Below, piece after piece: positions 16,525 through 29,614 of a stretch of 64,000 nt of DNA (position 1 is the first letter of the stretch; every line of letters starts with the position of its first letter). A program made the translations under genes and the position numbers. Source of the DNA: Leptospira gomenensis (GTDB lineage Bacteria > Spirochaetota > Leptospiria > Leptospirales > Leptospiraceae); contig NZ_RQFA01000014.1 in NCBI RefSeq assembly GCF_004770155.1, positions 174,314 to 238,313 of the forward strand. The letters are read 5' to 3'. The notes beneath the pieces are model-generated. The model did not search any database and was not told the DNA's origin. It worked only from the letters and a program-made list of their open reading frames with translations.

Positions 16525-16537
<13 letters not shown>
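15125..16537 (-). CDS. flhB: Flagellar export switch protein FlhB with an element-encoded N-terminal insertion
   Basis: FlhB gates the switch from hook to filament export by cleaving itself at NPTH, seen here at residues 385-388. Four membrane helices and the cytoplasmic domain follow the usual [15 protein letters not shown] start, which here lies at residues 112-126 instead of near residue 10-20. The extra N-terminus includes residues 32-84, encoded by a copy of the dispersed element (16287-16444). The ATG at 16537 overlaps the fliR end by 13 bp, as expected for coupled translation, and no other ATG lies before the conserved part. The frame is open throughout, so the protein is probably made with the insertion. 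A TTG near residue 103-104 is an alternative but lacks a good ribosome site. Confidence 0.93.
16287..16444 (-). repeat. Dispersed hairpin element inserted in flhB
   Basis: Reading on the flhB strand, the ends are GTCGTAACTCCGAC (16444-16431) and GTAGTAATTCCGAC (16300-16287). Between them lie the GCGCCCCGCCCC hairpin arm, TTGGGTGGAGGGGTG, GTGGCGGG and the TTTTTCGCTATCAC block, in the same order as in copies A, B, C and D. The element is read through in frame by flhB. It carries no stop codon in that frame. Confidence 0.75.
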
Positions 16538-18374
<1,837 letters not shown>

Positions 18375-18410
18375 GGAACAACGACTTCCTAAATCCTATT
18401 TTTCAAAATC

Positions 18411-19249
18411 CTATCTCAAATCGAAAAGCCCGCTTTCCAGCGAGCTCGTCTTTTCTTTGAGTTCTTCCAACTTTTTTCGAGCTTGCTTACGCTTTTCTTC
18501 CCGAGCCGCCCCGCCCGCTTCTTTCGAATCCGGAGGGCCTTCCTGAGTTCCGGAAATTCGAGAATTCAAATCCTTGATCTGTTCCAACACCGTCACTAAA
18601 AAGCCGCCTTCTGGCGGTTGATACGTTTCCTTTTTTTGGAGAATCCGATGTTTCACTTCCGGATCCGAAATTTCGGTGATCAGATTGATCCCGTGATCGG
18701 CGACTCCCAACACCAACAATTGACCCGAAACCTCCACGATCTGCAGTTGTTTATTGGGACCGAGAATCAGGCTGGAAAGAACGTTCATTTCTCCGCGAAC
18801 GGGAAGGCGACCTTCCCTATTTTTCGCCACATACTTTAGAATATAATAAAGTCCTACACAAAGAAGGCCTAATATAAAAACCACACGAAACAAAGTTCCT
18901 GCGATTCCCGGGCCCTCGTCTTTTGGGCGATACCGTTCCTCTACGGGATTGCTCTCGGGCGCGATAGTTTGTCCGGAATCCGATTTCTGCCCGTTAGTTT
19001 CCGCAGAATCGTTAGAGGGAGTCCCCGAGGAGGTTTTTTTTTCCTTGGAAACTTCCGCGGCGGAACCCGATTTTTTTTTGTCATCACGATCCGAAGAAGG
19101 AGTTTGACCCAATTCTTTTTTGAGGGCTTCGTCCATCAACTCGCGTTCGGATTGAGCGTCGGAGGAAAGCGCAAAAAAGAAAAATAAGAATAGTAGAATA
19201 ATCGAATGTAGGATCCCGGCTCGGAACGTCCGGGAATAAGCCGCGGATT

Positions 19250-19253
<4 letters not shown>
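18411..19253 (-). CDS. fliO: Flagellar export assembly protein FliO
   Basis: The 280-aa protein has a signal peptide (about residues 14-34), a disordered Lys/Ser/Asp-rich stretch, one membrane helix near residues 120-140 ([16 protein letters not shown]), and a small beta domain ([20 protein letters not shown]), typical of FliO. FliO helps FliP assemble. It is longer than enterobacterial FliO because of both the periplasmic linker and a charged C-terminal coil ([19 protein letters not shown]). Its start overlaps the fliN stop by 4 bp. Confidence 0.88.
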
Positions 19254-20338
<1,085 letters not shown>

Positions 20339-20447
20339 GGTTAATGGGACATAAGAAAAGGGTTTTTGTCACTCCTTTTTTTGTTCCCCTTTGGATTCCA
20401 CCCGATTTTCAGGTGAAAACAACCTTTTTTCCAACGGAGACTACGTT

Positions 20448-20777
20448 TTAGATCGTCAAATCCCCGCCCAGTCCATCGGCCAACATGCGCAAGGAATCAA
20501 AGGAATAAATTCCCGTCTGATGATTGTCGCTCCACACGGGGTGAATCGCATATCTTCCCACCCGATTGACCCCGTAGAGTTGAATCGATTGGATGGATCC
20601 TGTGGTAGTTCCCACTTTTCCTCCGTGCCCTCCCTTACAAACCACACAGGGGCAACGTTTTCTTAGATCCAAAAGTTCGAAGACTGAGGTCGCTCCATCT
20701 TTCCAAACGATCGTGAGCGAGGTTTTATCGAAATCGATTTGATCGGGGGTGGTCGCGCGTAAACTCAACTGTGCCAT
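20448..20777 (-). CDS. DUF971 (GBBH-like N-terminal domain) protein
   Basis: The 109-aa protein has the DUF971 pattern: RATTPDQIDFDKTSLTIVWKDG, then LRKRCPCVVCKG with clustered cysteines, and a C-terminal YAIHPVWSDNHQTGIYSFDSL. The domain is also the N-terminal zinc-binding part of gamma-butyrobetaine hydroxylase, and stand-alone versions occur next to iron-sulfur or quinone genes. A longer reading from 20963 would run into the psd coding region and is not supported; the ATG at 20777 is where homology begins. Function is unknown. Confidence 0.85.
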   Translation of the reverse strand: MAQLSLRATTPDQIDFDKTSLTIVWKDGATSVFELLDLRKRCPCVVCKGGHGGKVGTTTGSIQSIQLYGVNRVGRYAIHPVWSDNHQTGIYSFDSLRMLADGLGGDLTI

Positions 20778-20834
20778 TTTTTTGCTTGTCCGTGTGTTAC
20801 TCGGGAGCGGAAATTTTTCGAAAAATCGATAAAG

Positions 20835-20890
20835 GCAGGAGTTCCCGCATCCCTTGCACAACCAAACTTTCGGGCGGTATGAGTTCCCAC
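20835..20890. repeat. Orphan end motifs of the dispersed element
   Basis: GCAGGAGTTCCCGC (20835-20848) and TGAGTTCCCAC (20880-20890) resemble the ends of the ~155-bp element but enclose only about 30 bp without the hairpin core. The first and its flank resemble 200-225. Probably a decayed or partial copy between psd and the DUF971 gene. Confidence 0.35.
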
Positions 20891-20910
20891 GGTTTTCTTG
20901 GATAAAAAAT

Positions 20911-23142
20911 TCACTTCGGCAAATTGCATTTTTTATCCAAGAACCGACCGATGGTGCTACCATAGGTGACCTTTTCGTTCACCGGCAAGGAATCGAATTC
21001 GAACGTATTTTTTTCCATCAAAAGAATCACCGTAGAACCCATTTCGAATCTTCCCAACTCCGCACCCTTGTCGATCATGATCGAAACGTCCTTATATTCC
21101 ACGGTCCTTGCGGCTCGAATCAGAGAATTGGTCACGATCTTATTGTCATACGTGACACGAATCCTTCCCACGTTGGAAGCCCCTACCTTGATCACCGCAA
21201 CTTTTCCGTACTCGGTCTGAAGATACGTGATCAGCCGTTCGTTTTTCGGGAAAAGTCCTCGGATTCCGAAAACCGCCAATTCGTTGACGGGAAACAACTT
21301 ACCAGGTTCATAATAATATCCTAATATTCTACCGTATGCGGGAGAATGAATCCTGTGGTAGTCCTGGGGGGAAAGATAAAACGTGATGTATTTACCGTTG
21401 GTGAAATCGTCCAGATATTTGGAAGCGCCTCCGCCCAGAAGCTCCTTGAGATTGTAGTCCACACCTTTCGCCTGAAGAATGATCCTTTGGTTGATGTCTC
21501 CGTAGCCGGTGATCCGCGCGTCCACGGGCGAGACCATTTCGTTGTCGGCCGAATCGATGATTCTCGCCTCGGCTTTCAAGGCGCGCGTAAAAAAGGCGTT
21601 CAAGGAATTGTATTCCTGGATCTCCAATTCCGCCTCGTCGAGATTGATCTTATACGCTCTCGCAAACGCCTTAAGAATCGGAATCAATAAAAAACGGGGA
21701 AGTCTCGAAGAAGCCAAAAGCCCGAACAAACGGGAAAGCAGGTTTTTCGGAACGAGAGAAAGAATCAAAAGATAAAAATCCTTCAAGACTTCGTATCTGG
21801 CTCCGCTTTCCGTGAGAAAACGTTTCAATTCCGCCCTAGCGATTTTTTCCAAAAGTACGAGAGAAATCAGAACCGGAACCGCCGTCACGATCGAAAGGGA
21901 ATATCCCAAGCCGAAGGCTTCAAAAAGAATCGTTTCTCCGGCTTTCGTATAAAGATAGGCCGAGACAAGGATCGTCGCCAAAAAGGACATTCTGAAAAAG
22001 TTGGCGAAACGTTCACCGAGTACGTAAAATGCGTTCTGTTCTCCGGTATAAAACCAGCCGGAAATAGAAACGATTCCGAATAAAACAAACGATCCGAAAA
22101 AAGCCAAATGAACCGGACCGGTTTTCCCTTGAAACAGGGATTCCAAAAACAGAAATTGCTCCTGCATCTGAAACGCCCCGTACGAAGAAAGAGCGTAGAT
22201 CACCATCGTCGAAATTACGAAACCCTCGAAAAAGGTCGCGAGCATACTGACCAAACCCTGTTTTGCGGGAAAGTCGGTCCGTACGACTCCGGAAATACCC
22301 GCGCTTTTTCCGATTCCCGTTTCCGTGGAAACGAAAAAGATTCCCGAAGCGGCGCTAAAGGTTCTCGCCAAGACAAAACTTCCTCCGGCCAGAGCGGTCA
22401 CCGGCTGAAACGCATCCTGCAACGACAACCAAAGAAACTCTCGGAATCCCATCAAGGATCCTTGGAAGAGAAAAAAATAACCGAAAAAGAAAAGTAGGAT
22501 TCCGATCGGCGCGAGATAGGAGGAAACCTTTCCCACCCTTCTAACTCCGCCTAACACGATAAAGACGAGAATCACCGAGAGTAAAAAAGGAACCGTCATT
22601 CCCGAGATGTCGAAGGCCTTTTTGGAGATATGCGTTACGTACAACATCGGAACCGCACCGCCCATCACGAGCACCGTAAACAAACCGGCGATCGCAAAAC
22701 TCACCGCGAGCCATCTCGCCTTGAGCGCCTTTTCGATAAAATACATGGGACCGGAAAGATATCTTCCCGATTCCGTTTTGGTCCGGAAGCGGACCGCCAA
22801 CGTAGAGGAAACGAATCGAAGCGGCATGATAAAAAACGAAGAGATCCAGATCCAGATCAAAACACCCGGACCTCCGATCATCAGAGCCAATGCGGAACCG
22901 ATCACGGCGCCCGGAACCAAAGAAGAAGCAGTGCCTGAAAAAAAAGCCTGCGAGTGAACCACCCTTCCCCGGGAACCTTTGTAATCCATATTGCCCGAGA
23001 AAATTTTCACAGCGAGGAAAAGAAAACGCACTTGCGGGAATCTAAGACGGAAGGTCAGATAAACTCCGATAAAACCCAAAAAGTAAAAGAAGGGTTTGAG
23101 TAAATCCCAATCGAAAACCTGAAAAAATTGAAACTGAAACAT
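20911..23142 (-). CDS. psd: Fusion of an AGCS-type amino-acid:cation symporter and phosphatidylserine decarboxylase
   Basis: A single 743-aa frame joins two families. Residues 1 to about 445 are a polytopic AGCS (sodium:alanine symporter) protein, with [20 protein letters not shown] and [20 protein letters not shown] as family-like segments. Residues about 465-743 are phosphatidylserine decarboxylase, with [10 protein letters not shown], the catalytic-site stretch [13 protein letters not shown], and the self-cleavage triplet GST at 728-730, whose serine becomes the pyruvoyl group. Psd converts phosphatidylserine to phosphatidylethanolamine. The ATG at 23142 follows GGGTGGGA; the longer reading from 23223 overlaps the divergent gene's leader. 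No stop or frameshift separates the halves. Confidence 0.9.
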   Translation of the reverse strand: MFQFQFFQVFDWDLLKPFFYFLGFIGVYLTFRLRFPQVRFLFLAVKIFSGNMDYKGSRGRVVHSQAFFSGTASSLVPGAVIGSALALMIGGPGVLIWIWISSFFIMPLRFVSSTLAVRFRTKTESGRYLSGPMYFIEKALKARWLAVSFAIAGLFTVLVMGGAVPMLYVTHISKKAFDISGMTVPFLLSVILVFIVLGGVRRVGKVSSYLAPIGILLFFFGYFFLFQGSLMGFREFLWLSLQDAFQPVTALAGGSFVLARTFSAASGIFFVSTETGIGKSAGISGVVRTDFPAKQGLVSMLATFFEGFVISTMVIYALSSYGAFQMQEQFLFLESLFQGKTGPVHLAFFGSFVLFGIVSISGWFYTGEQNAFYVLGERFANFFRMSFLATILVSAYLYTKAGETILFEAFGLGYSLSIVTAVPVLISLVLLEKIARAELKRFLTESGARYEVLKDFYLLILSLVPKNLLSRLFGLLASSRLPRFLLIPILKAFARAYKINLDEAELEIQEYNSLNAFFTRALKAEARIIDSADNEMVSPVDARITGYGDINQRIILQAKGVDYNLKELLGGGASKYLDDFTNGKYITFYLSPQDYHRIHSPAYGRILGYYYEPGKLFPVNELAVFGIRGLFPKNERLITYLQTEYGKVAVIKVGASNVGRIRVTYDNKIVTNSLIRAARTVEYKDVSIMIDKGAELGRFEMGSTVILLMEKNTFEFDSLPVNEKVTYGSTIGRFLDKKCNLPK

Positions 23143-23206
23143 GATCCCACCCGGTAGAAACGAAAATCCGCTTTTTTTGGAAGTCCTTGCTAGAAATCCT
23201 GTAAGA

Positions 23207-24097
23207 ATGCGGACTACCAGCAAAATTTTCGCGATTCTAACCCGTGTCCTCGTTTTTTTAAATTTGTTTCTTCCTTGGCTTTCGAAAAGCCCTTCCCTAC
23301 ACGCTCAAACCTCGTATCCGAAAACCAAAGGACATTCCGTCAAACCGCAGATCGAACTCGACTCCGAAGAATCCCTTTCTTGGGAGTTGGGTCTTCGCGC
23401 GGGAATCGGTTACAAAGGAGAAGATCGACTCAACTCCTATTTGAGAGGGTTTACCGACACATACGATCCGAGAGTGGCCACCAAAACCAAATTGAATCCG
23501 CCCGACACGCTCGCGCAGGGAGAACTCTTCCTCAGAAGAAAGATCGCTTCCGAAAGTAGGGTCGGATTTATCGGAGGTTATCGGGAATGGAAGCGCTTCG
23601 GCATTCGACAGATATCCACCGAACCGTTTTATACCGAATTGAATTTCCGTTTGTCCAATCCGTATTTTTTACTGATGTATTGGCACGACTGGGCGTACAA
23701 ACGTTGGTCCTTCGAAGCCGGATTGGGATTGGGAATGTCCCAGGTCTACTGGGATACGAAAGGATTCGCGACTTCGGGAAGGGAATACTATCCACAGGAA
23801 GGTTCCCTCACCGGAACGGGAATCGAATTTCGACTGGAAGGAAGTACTTCGAGAAAGATCACGGATTCGACGAGTTTACAACTCGGCCTGGCCCTTTCCT
23901 GGATCAATATCCCTTCTCTGACCGGATCGTTTAACGGCGAAACGGCGAGTTTTTATCTGAGAGAGGACGGAAGGGTCACGCCGCTCACGGAATCGAACAA
24001 CCAAGCCGCGATCCTTTTGACCAATCAATTTTCCCGAAAGTTGGAATTCCAAGCCTTGACAACGGTATTGTTTTTCGGAGTCGCCCAGAAATTCTAG
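23207..24097 (+). CDS. Exported, probably outer-membrane-associated protein of unknown function
   Basis: The 296-aa protein starts at the ATG at 23207, giving a normal signal peptide ([19 protein letters not shown], cleavage after SLHAQ). The mature part is rich in alternating aromatic/polar strands ([48 protein letters not shown]) and ends in phenylalanine, as many outer-membrane beta-barrels do. I recognise no family. The gene is divergent from the AGCS-Psd gene with a 64-bp gap that must hold both promoters. Confidence 0.75.
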   Translation: MRTTSKIFAILTRVLVFLNLFLPWLSKSPSLHAQTSYPKTKGHSVKPQIELDSEESLSWELGLRAGIGYKGEDRLNSYLRGFTDTYDPRVATKTKLNPPDTLAQGELFLRRKIASESRVGFIGGYREWKRFGIRQISTEPFYTELNFRLSNPYFLLMYWHDWAYKRWSFEAGLGLGMSQVYWDTKGFATSGREYYPQEGSLTGTGIEFRLEGSTSRKITDSTSLQLGLALSWINIPSLTGSFNGETASFYLREDGRVTPLTESNNQAAILLTNQFSRKLEFQALTTVLFFGVAQKF

Positions 24098-24253
24098 ATT
24101 TAATTTTTAGAATATTCTTTTTTTAGAATATAATTTCTCTCAGGTTCCGGATCCTGATTTTCGCGTTTGGGCAATCGTCTGAATTCAGGACCTTTGCCCG
24201 AGTTTAGATTTCTTCCGGATCCACCCCGCCTCTCCCTGTTTTGGTCTCAAACC

Positions 24254-26521
24254 TCATACGTCGAACGGGGTTTTTTCGCGTTTGTATCGGAGCGGTTTTT
24301 TGAGATATTTGATGAGCAAAACCTTGTTTCCTTTCTCGTTGAACTTGATGATATCGAAAACCCGTCTCGTCATCACGATCCCTCGACCGTGGGTCAGGCT
24401 CGTTTCGTTCAATTTTTGAATGTCTAAGTTTAGAATTTTCTTATAATCGAAACCTTCACCTTCGTCCGAAATCAGAAATCCGATCCGTCTCGCGTTCAAC
24501 GAATACGAAACCTTTACCGTACGAAGGTTGTAAAACGGCTCCATTTGTCTTTTTTGGATGAATTCGAGATATCTACCCTCGTTCAAGGCTTCCGTTTTTT
24601 CGTCGAAGCTGATCGCGAGATTTCCGTGTTCGATGGAGTTGATTATGATTTCACGGATACAGGTCCGAATCGCGATCACCACCTCGGTTCCGACGAAGGA
24701 GGAAAGATTCACCGTCAAAAGGCGGCTCAACAGATCCGCGTTTCTGAGATAATTGTTCAGAGTAAAGTGCATCGATTCGCTGACGATGAACTTGGCCAGA
24801 ACGTCCTCGTTTAATTCATAAGCCTTTCCTAATATACCTTTCGTATCACCCGAATCCAAAAGTTGGAGACGAACTCGTATCTGCCTCGGTTCGAGAACGA
24901 ATTTTTGTCTGAATTCGACCGTGAACTCGGAACTTTTCCCCGTACGCAAAAGATCCTCGATCTTCTCCTTTGCCAGGATTTTGGAATAGGCTCCTTGTGC
25001 GAGACCGGAAGAAAGCCCTACCTCCGACACGGAATCGTAGATATCCTCTCCGCTGGGAACGAAAACCAGATCCAGAAAATTCCAACCGATGACCTCCTCC
25101 GGTGTAAAACCCAAAAGACGACCCACGGACTTATTGGCGCTCCGGATATTTCCGTCCATACCCAGGGTGAATAAAAATTCCTCCGATTCCTCGAAAAGAT
25201 TCCGGAACCGTTTTTCGGATTGTTCCGCGGTCAATCGCAACGCCTCCAACTCCCGGATCTTCTCCGAAAAAACGCCAGCAAGTACCTTGACCCGATCCGC
25301 CAAACCCAAACCCATGAGAACGACGTGTAAAAGCGAAGCGGCTTCGACGACCCAAAACGTAAGACCGTAGTCCTGCAGTCCGCCCACGGGGAAGAACAGA
25401 TACAAAAAGGCTCCTCCGCCTAACACTGCCCAGGCGGAGAGAAAATAAAGACTACTTCCCTGGTTTCGAAAAACGTTACGAATCCCTCCTCCGAAGGCTA
25501 AAAGCGCACCCGGAAACGAACACAAAAATCCCAAAAGAATTCCAGTTTTCACTGGAATCAGAAACGAAAGAGGAACGTAACACCACAAAAGAATTCCGGA
25601 ATACCGGAACCAACGGTTTGAAAGAACACCCCGACTATTTCCGGGATCGAGGTAGGAACCGGCGAAAAGATACATCAACGCGAGTGAAATCCACAGAAAA
25701 ATCCAGGGACTACGGCTCGTCCATTCCACCGAGGTTTCTGGCCAAAGAACCTGAAAACCGAAACCTTCCAAAACGAATTGAAAAAAGGACAACGCTACGA
25801 TATACGCGGCGAAAAAAAGATAATTCCGATCCCGAGTGGAAACAAACAAAAGAAAATTATAAAACGCTAAAATTAACATCGAACCGAAAAAAAGGCCGAA
25901 CAACAACTGTTCGTAGAGCACCTTCTTGTAAAAACCGATCGCGGTATATTGTCGAAAGGAAAGATGAATCACCGAACTCGAACGGATCTTCAGATATACG
26001 AACTTCTCCCCGCGAGGAAGAAGAACGGAAGGAAACGCCGGATTTCTATACTGGACCGGTCTTATCCGAAACGGCAGAGAATCCCCCGCTCTGTAAAAAG
26101 CCGTTTCTCCTTTTTTTACGTCGTAGAATTCCACCGAATCGGCGTTGGGAAACGGGTGTTCCAGGATCCACCGAATCTGCTTTTCCGAGGAGTTCAACGT
26201 CCGAAAACGGACCCATACGGATGCATTCGTATATCCTAAAGAACGAATATTCGCAGAAGTGAATTTTCCCGCTTCTGCCAAGGACCTAATCTCGGCGAAC
26301 TCCGCTTTTCCGGACTCGTCCAGATAGTATTCGAAAAAATCCTCCGACCCTACGGAAGAATCGGTAAGACGAATCAGATCGATCGCGGAAATGGGAAAAA
26401 ACACCCCGAAAAGAACGGATAAAAAAAGAAAGAACCGGAAACCACGAAAGTGTTTCCTTTTTTTTTCGTTCTTGCGGATGGATAGGAAAAACGACCGGAT
26501 TAAAACTTCCACAGAATCCAC
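24254..26521 (-). CDS. 7TMR-DISM sensor with PAS domain and RsbW-type ATPase
   Basis: The 755-aa protein starts with a membrane helix (about residues 27-47), a 7TMR-DISMED2 periplasmic beta domain (about 50-190), seven membrane helices of the DISM type (about 205-410), a PAS domain ([20 protein letters not shown], about 430-545), and a histidine-kinase-like ATPase (N box [12 protein letters not shown] near 635, DEGEGFD near 705, GRGI near 725). No phospho-accepting H-box helix is visible, so it more likely acts like an anti-sigma or serine kinase than as a classic histidine kinase. It overlaps the next gene upstream by 22 bp. Confidence 0.88.
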   Translation of the reverse strand: MDSVEVLIRSFFLSIRKNEKKRKHFRGFRFFLFLSVLFGVFFPISAIDLIRLTDSSVGSEDFFEYYLDESGKAEFAEIRSLAEAGKFTSANIRSLGYTNASVWVRFRTLNSSEKQIRWILEHPFPNADSVEFYDVKKGETAFYRAGDSLPFRIRPVQYRNPAFPSVLLPRGEKFVYLKIRSSSVIHLSFRQYTAIGFYKKVLYEQLLFGLFFGSMLILAFYNFLLFVSTRDRNYLFFAAYIVALSFFQFVLEGFGFQVLWPETSVEWTSRSPWIFLWISLALMYLFAGSYLDPGNSRGVLSNRWFRYSGILLWCYVPLSFLIPVKTGILLGFLCSFPGALLAFGGGIRNVFRNQGSSLYFLSAWAVLGGGAFLYLFFPVGGLQDYGLTFWVVEAASLLHVVLMGLGLADRVKVLAGVFSEKIRELEALRLTAEQSEKRFRNLFEESEEFLFTLGMDGNIRSANKSVGRLLGFTPEEVIGWNFLDLVFVPSGEDIYDSVSEVGLSSGLAQGAYSKILAKEKIEDLLRTGKSSEFTVEFRQKFVLEPRQIRVRLQLLDSGDTKGILGKAYELNEDVLAKFIVSESMHFTLNNYLRNADLLSRLLTVNLSSFVGTEVVIAIRTCIREIIINSIEHGNLAISFDEKTEALNEGRYLEFIQKRQMEPFYNLRTVKVSYSLNARRIGFLISDEGEGFDYKKILNLDIQKLNETSLTHGRGIVMTRRVFDIIKFNEKGNKVLLIKYLKKPLRYKREKTPFDV

Positions 26522-27696
26522 AAAACCGCGGCCGCAAACGCGAAAAAAATCCGGATCCTATTCGTTTCGATTTCACTTCCGTCGAAACGTTTGGCCGTAT
26601 GCCAAAACCCGAAAGCGACCGTAAGCGACAACGGAATCAACTTCCACAGCGCTAAGTTTCCCGATTTGAAAAGCCGGATCGAAACGAGGGACAAGACCGT
26701 CCAAACGATAAATTCCGCAACACCGAAGATTTTTCTTTTTTTAGAAACGATCGGATCGTATTTTCGATAGGAGGTTCGATCGATCGGAGAAGGTACGACC
26801 GAAGCTCCCAAAACCGCAGGCCTCCATCCAGGAGGTTTGATCAAAAGCAGGAACTTATCCTTCCAATTCGGAATTCTACCGAACAACTCCCACATTTCTC
26901 GATAGACGTGCAGATTGGTGAAAATCGGATCGAAGGTGGTCACCGGTTTGGTCAAACCGTAAACGGGCTCTTCTTCCTCCCTCGCAAACGAACCGAACAT
27001 TCGATCCCAGAAAATCAAAATTCCTCCGTGGTTTTTATCGATGTATTTCGGATCCCTTCCGTGATGAACCCTATGATGGGCGGGGGTCACCAAAATCTCC
27101 TCCAAAAATCCCAACTTGCCGATCAACCGAGTATGCACCCAAAATTGGTAGATTTTCAGGATTCCGTGAGCGAATAAAAACGCCTCCCAAGGAACTCCGC
27201 AAAAAGCGATCGTAAGATTGAACGCGTATTCGAACACCCTTTGAAAACTGGACTGACGCAGAGCGACGGAGAGGTTGAATTCTTCGCTGGAATGGTGCGT
27301 AACGTGACAGGCCCAGAGAAAATTGACCTCGTGCGTTGCGCGGTGAAACCAATAATAAACGAAATCGACCGCGAGAAAAACGAAACTCCAACCCGCAAAC
27401 GACGCGGGGTCGAAACGAAACAACCCTTCCTCGAACCGGAAAGGATTTCCCAGAGGGATTTCGGGAACGCCGAACAAGGTCTGCAAAGAACAGTAAATTC
27501 TAAAATTCTCATATACCCAAAGCGAGGCCGCGGTCACAGCCACTCCCGTGAGCGAAAAAAGAACCCCCGTACTCAGATCGGCGACCGTGTCGTTCCAACG
27601 ATAGACTTTTCGTTTTCCGATCGCGGAGAAAACGGATTCGACCGCGACGAGAACGATAAAAAAAGGAACCGCTAAATCGATGATCGAAGTCCGCAT
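26500..27696 (-). CDS. Sterol desaturase/fatty-acid hydroxylase family membrane protein
   Basis: The 398-aa protein has several membrane helices and the histidine clusters of the di-iron fatty-acid hydroxylase superfamily: HRATHE and [10 protein letters not shown] near residues 125-145, then HHRVHHGRD and KNHGG near 215-235. Such enzymes use oxygen and a di-iron centre to hydroxylate or desaturate lipids or cleave alkyl ethers. A C-terminal extra membrane region (about 320-395) extends the usual 250-300 aa. The gene is followed by the 7TM sensor (22-bp overlap) and preceded by an SDR gene, 3 bp away. The substrate is unknown. Confidence 0.88.
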   Translation of the reverse strand: MRTSIIDLAVPFFIVLVAVESVFSAIGKRKVYRWNDTVADLSTGVLFSLTGVAVTAASLWVYENFRIYCSLQTLFGVPEIPLGNPFRFEEGLFRFDPASFAGWSFVFLAVDFVYYWFHRATHEVNFLWACHVTHHSSEEFNLSVALRQSSFQRVFEYAFNLTIAFCGVPWEAFLFAHGILKIYQFWVHTRLIGKLGFLEEILVTPAHHRVHHGRDPKYIDKNHGGILIFWDRMFGSFAREEEEPVYGLTKPVTTFDPIFTNLHVYREMWELFGRIPNWKDKFLLLIKPPGWRPAVLGASVVPSPIDRTSYRKYDPIVSKKRKIFGVAEFIVWTVLSLVSIRLFKSGNLALWKLIPLSLTVAFGFWHTAKRFDGSEIETNRIRIFFAFAAAVLWILWKF

Positions 27697-27699
27697 AGT

Positions 27700-28485
27700 T
27701 TACCCGTTTTGATTGATGAATTTCGCGATCTTACGGACTACGAGTCGGGGAGTAAACCGAACGCTCTGCGCCAACAACCAGTTGAATACCCCCGCGATCA
27801 CGACCGGTTTCCCTTTTTTCAAAGCATCGTATCCGATTTTGGCGACGGAATCCGCGCTCATCATCGGCGCCAAAGGATTGTTGAGAAGTTTGGATTTCGT
27901 GATTTCGGCACGTTCGAAAAATTCCGTTTTGGTAGGGCCGGGACAAAGAACTGTCACGGTCACGCCGTCGTCTTTTACGTCCTCGTACACGGCTTCCGAA
28001 AACGAAAGAACATACGCTTTTCCCGCGTAGTAGTTGGCCATGTTCGGTCCCGGTTGAAACGAAGAAGTGGAAGCCACGTTCAAAATTTTACCGCGCTTGC
28101 GCTCCACCATCCCCTGTAAAAATCGGTGCGTCAATTCCGCGAGCGCGGTCACGTTGACCTGGATCATATCCAATTCCTTGGCGAGATCCATACGATCGAA
28201 TCGCCCGCTGGTTCCGAAACCCGCGTTGTTTACCAGGATCTCCACGATCGCCTTGGATTTCTTGGCGAAGTCGAAAATTTTCTTGGGGGCTTTTGGGTCC
28301 GAAAGATCGGCGGAAAGGGTTTCCACCTTCACCCGATACGAAGACTCGATTTCCCGTTTCACCGACTTCAGGTTTTTTTCGTTTCTCGCGACGAGGATCA
28401 GATCGTATCCGTCCGCCGCGATCAACTTACTCAACTCGTAACCGATTCCCACGGTCCCGCCCGTGATGATTGCCGTTTTAGTCAT
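27700..28485 (-). CDS. Short-chain dehydrogenase/reductase
   Basis: A 261-aa classical SDR: cofactor loop TGGTVGIG near residue 8, NNAG near 87, the catalytic serine in NVASTSS and YYAGK as the YxxxK site near 150. SDRs of this type (DltE/YqjQ-like) reduce keto or oxidise hydroxy groups with NAD(P). The ATG at 28485 is used; a GTG two codons upstream sits closer to AGAGGA and is possible. It is the first gene of a likely three-gene operon with the hydroxylase and the 7TM sensor, so the two enzymes may act in one lipid-modifying path. Confidence 0.9.
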   Translation of the reverse strand: MTKTAIITGGTVGIGYELSKLIAADGYDLILVARNEKNLKSVKREIESSYRVKVETLSADLSDPKAPKKIFDFAKKSKAIVEILVNNAGFGTSGRFDRMDLAKELDMIQVNVTALAELTHRFLQGMVERKRGKILNVASTSSFQPGPNMANYYAGKAYVLSFSEAVYEDVKDDGVTVTVLCPGPTKTEFFERAEITKSKLLNNPLAPMMSADSVAKIGYDALKKGKPVVIAGVFNWLLAQSVRFTPRLVVRKIAKFINQNG

Positions 28486-28608
28486 TTGCACCGTATCCTC
28501 TTTTTATAAAAATCCAAGTCTGGATCTTGGGGAACGGAAAAGAAAGATTTTTTCGAAACACAAAAAATTCTTCCAAACGGAGACGGTTCTAAAGAAGGTT
28601 TCCGGATC

Positions 28609-29271
28609 ATGCTCAAACTTCACGGAACAAGCATCAGCAATTACGTAAACAAGGTAAAACTGGGACTTCTGGAAAAAAAATTGGAATTCAAACAGATACG
28701 TTCCGCACCGTCGCAAGAAGAGGAATTCCTAAAAATCAGTCCGATGGGAAAAATTCCCGTGTTGGAATGGGAGGGAAAATTCCTGTTCGAGTCCGGAGCC
28801 ATTTTGGAATTTATCGACACGGTCTTTCCTCAGGAGCCGAAACTCATTCCGGACGATCCTTGGGAAGCCGCCCGCGTTCGGGAAATCACCACGATCATCG
28901 AAACCTATCTGGACGTTCCCGCCCGAAGAATTTATCTTTTGTCTTCCCGCGGTAAGGAAGTTTCCTCGGCGTTGAAGGAGGAAATCCTACCCATCCTCGT
29001 CAAAGGAATGCGGGCCCTCCAAAGAACGGCCCGATTTTCTCCTTACATCGCGGGGGATCGTTTCACCCTCGCGGACTGCGCGGCGTTCGCACATCTCACC
29101 GTAATGGACGAGGAACTGCGTCCGATATACGCGGAGGACCATCCCATTCGACATCTAAGCGGTTGGAAGGAATACGTAGAATTTATGAAAACGAAGGAAG
29201 GGCCGTTATCCGTCGAAAAAGAAAAGGAAACCTTGCTCAAGATCATCGCGAGATCCAAACAAAAACTCTAG
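28609..29271 (+). CDS. Glutathione S-transferase family protein
   Basis: The 220-aa protein has the thioredoxin-like N-terminal half with [18 protein letters not shown], the cis-proline region [11 protein letters not shown] and [12 protein letters not shown] (the glutathione gamma-Glu contact ES), then an all-helical C-terminal domain containing [12 protein letters not shown]. The N-terminal serine at TSISN is in the place of the catalytic residue. Length is normal. The substrate is unknown. It is divergent from the SDR gene with a 117-bp gap. Confidence 0.9.
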   Translation: MLKLHGTSISNYVNKVKLGLLEKKLEFKQIRSAPSQEEEFLKISPMGKIPVLEWEGKFLFESGAILEFIDTVFPQEPKLIPDDPWEAARVREITTIIETYLDVPARRIYLLSSRGKEVSSALKEEILPILVKGMRALQRTARFSPYIAGDRFTLADCAAFAHLTVMDEELRPIYAEDHPIRHLSGWKEYVEFMKTKEGPLSVEKEKETLLKIIARSKQKL

Positions 29272-29358
29272 AAACGAATTCCCCGGGGATTTTCTACAAG
29301 TCCCCGTTCAAAATTGATTTGACTCTCTCGGGAAGGGAAATAGCCTGCTCTGGTCTTT

Positions 29359-29595
29359 ATGGAACCGGAAAAAGTAATTTCGATCCCGATCCGGGAACTC
29401 CCCCATCTCAAAGTTCTTCTGGCCGGCTGGTACAACTTTCTCAAGGAAAGTTACGATCAAAAGACGATCACACAAAACGAATTCAAAGACGCGCTCAAAA
29501 GCAACGTGGTCTACAATATCGATCAGGATCAGGTGGAAGTGCTTTTGGCAGGTAAGGAATCCCTCCTCCAAAGTTTCCGCAAAAGCCTTTCCTGA
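29359..29595 (+). CDS. Small hypothetical protein
   Basis: This 78-aa helical protein (PIRELPHLKVLLAGWYNFLKE, then a polar loop and QDQVEVLLAGKESLLQSF) has no signal or membrane segment. No family is recognised. It lies 87 bp after the GST gene on the same strand and converges on the M3 peptidase gene. The ATG at 29359 lacks a strong ribosome site. Codon use resembles that of the neighbours, which supports it as real. Confidence 0.65.
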   Translation: MEPEKVISIPIRELPHLKVLLAGWYNFLKESYDQKTITQNEFKDALKSNVVYNIDQDQVEVLLAGKESLLQSFRKSLS

Positions 29596-29614
29596 TGCGT
29601 AAACTTTATCGTCG

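Noticed and set aside
20778..20963. N-terminal extension of the DUF971 protein
   Set aside because: It would run into the psd coding end and the orphan repeat motifs; the family begins at the ATG at 20777.
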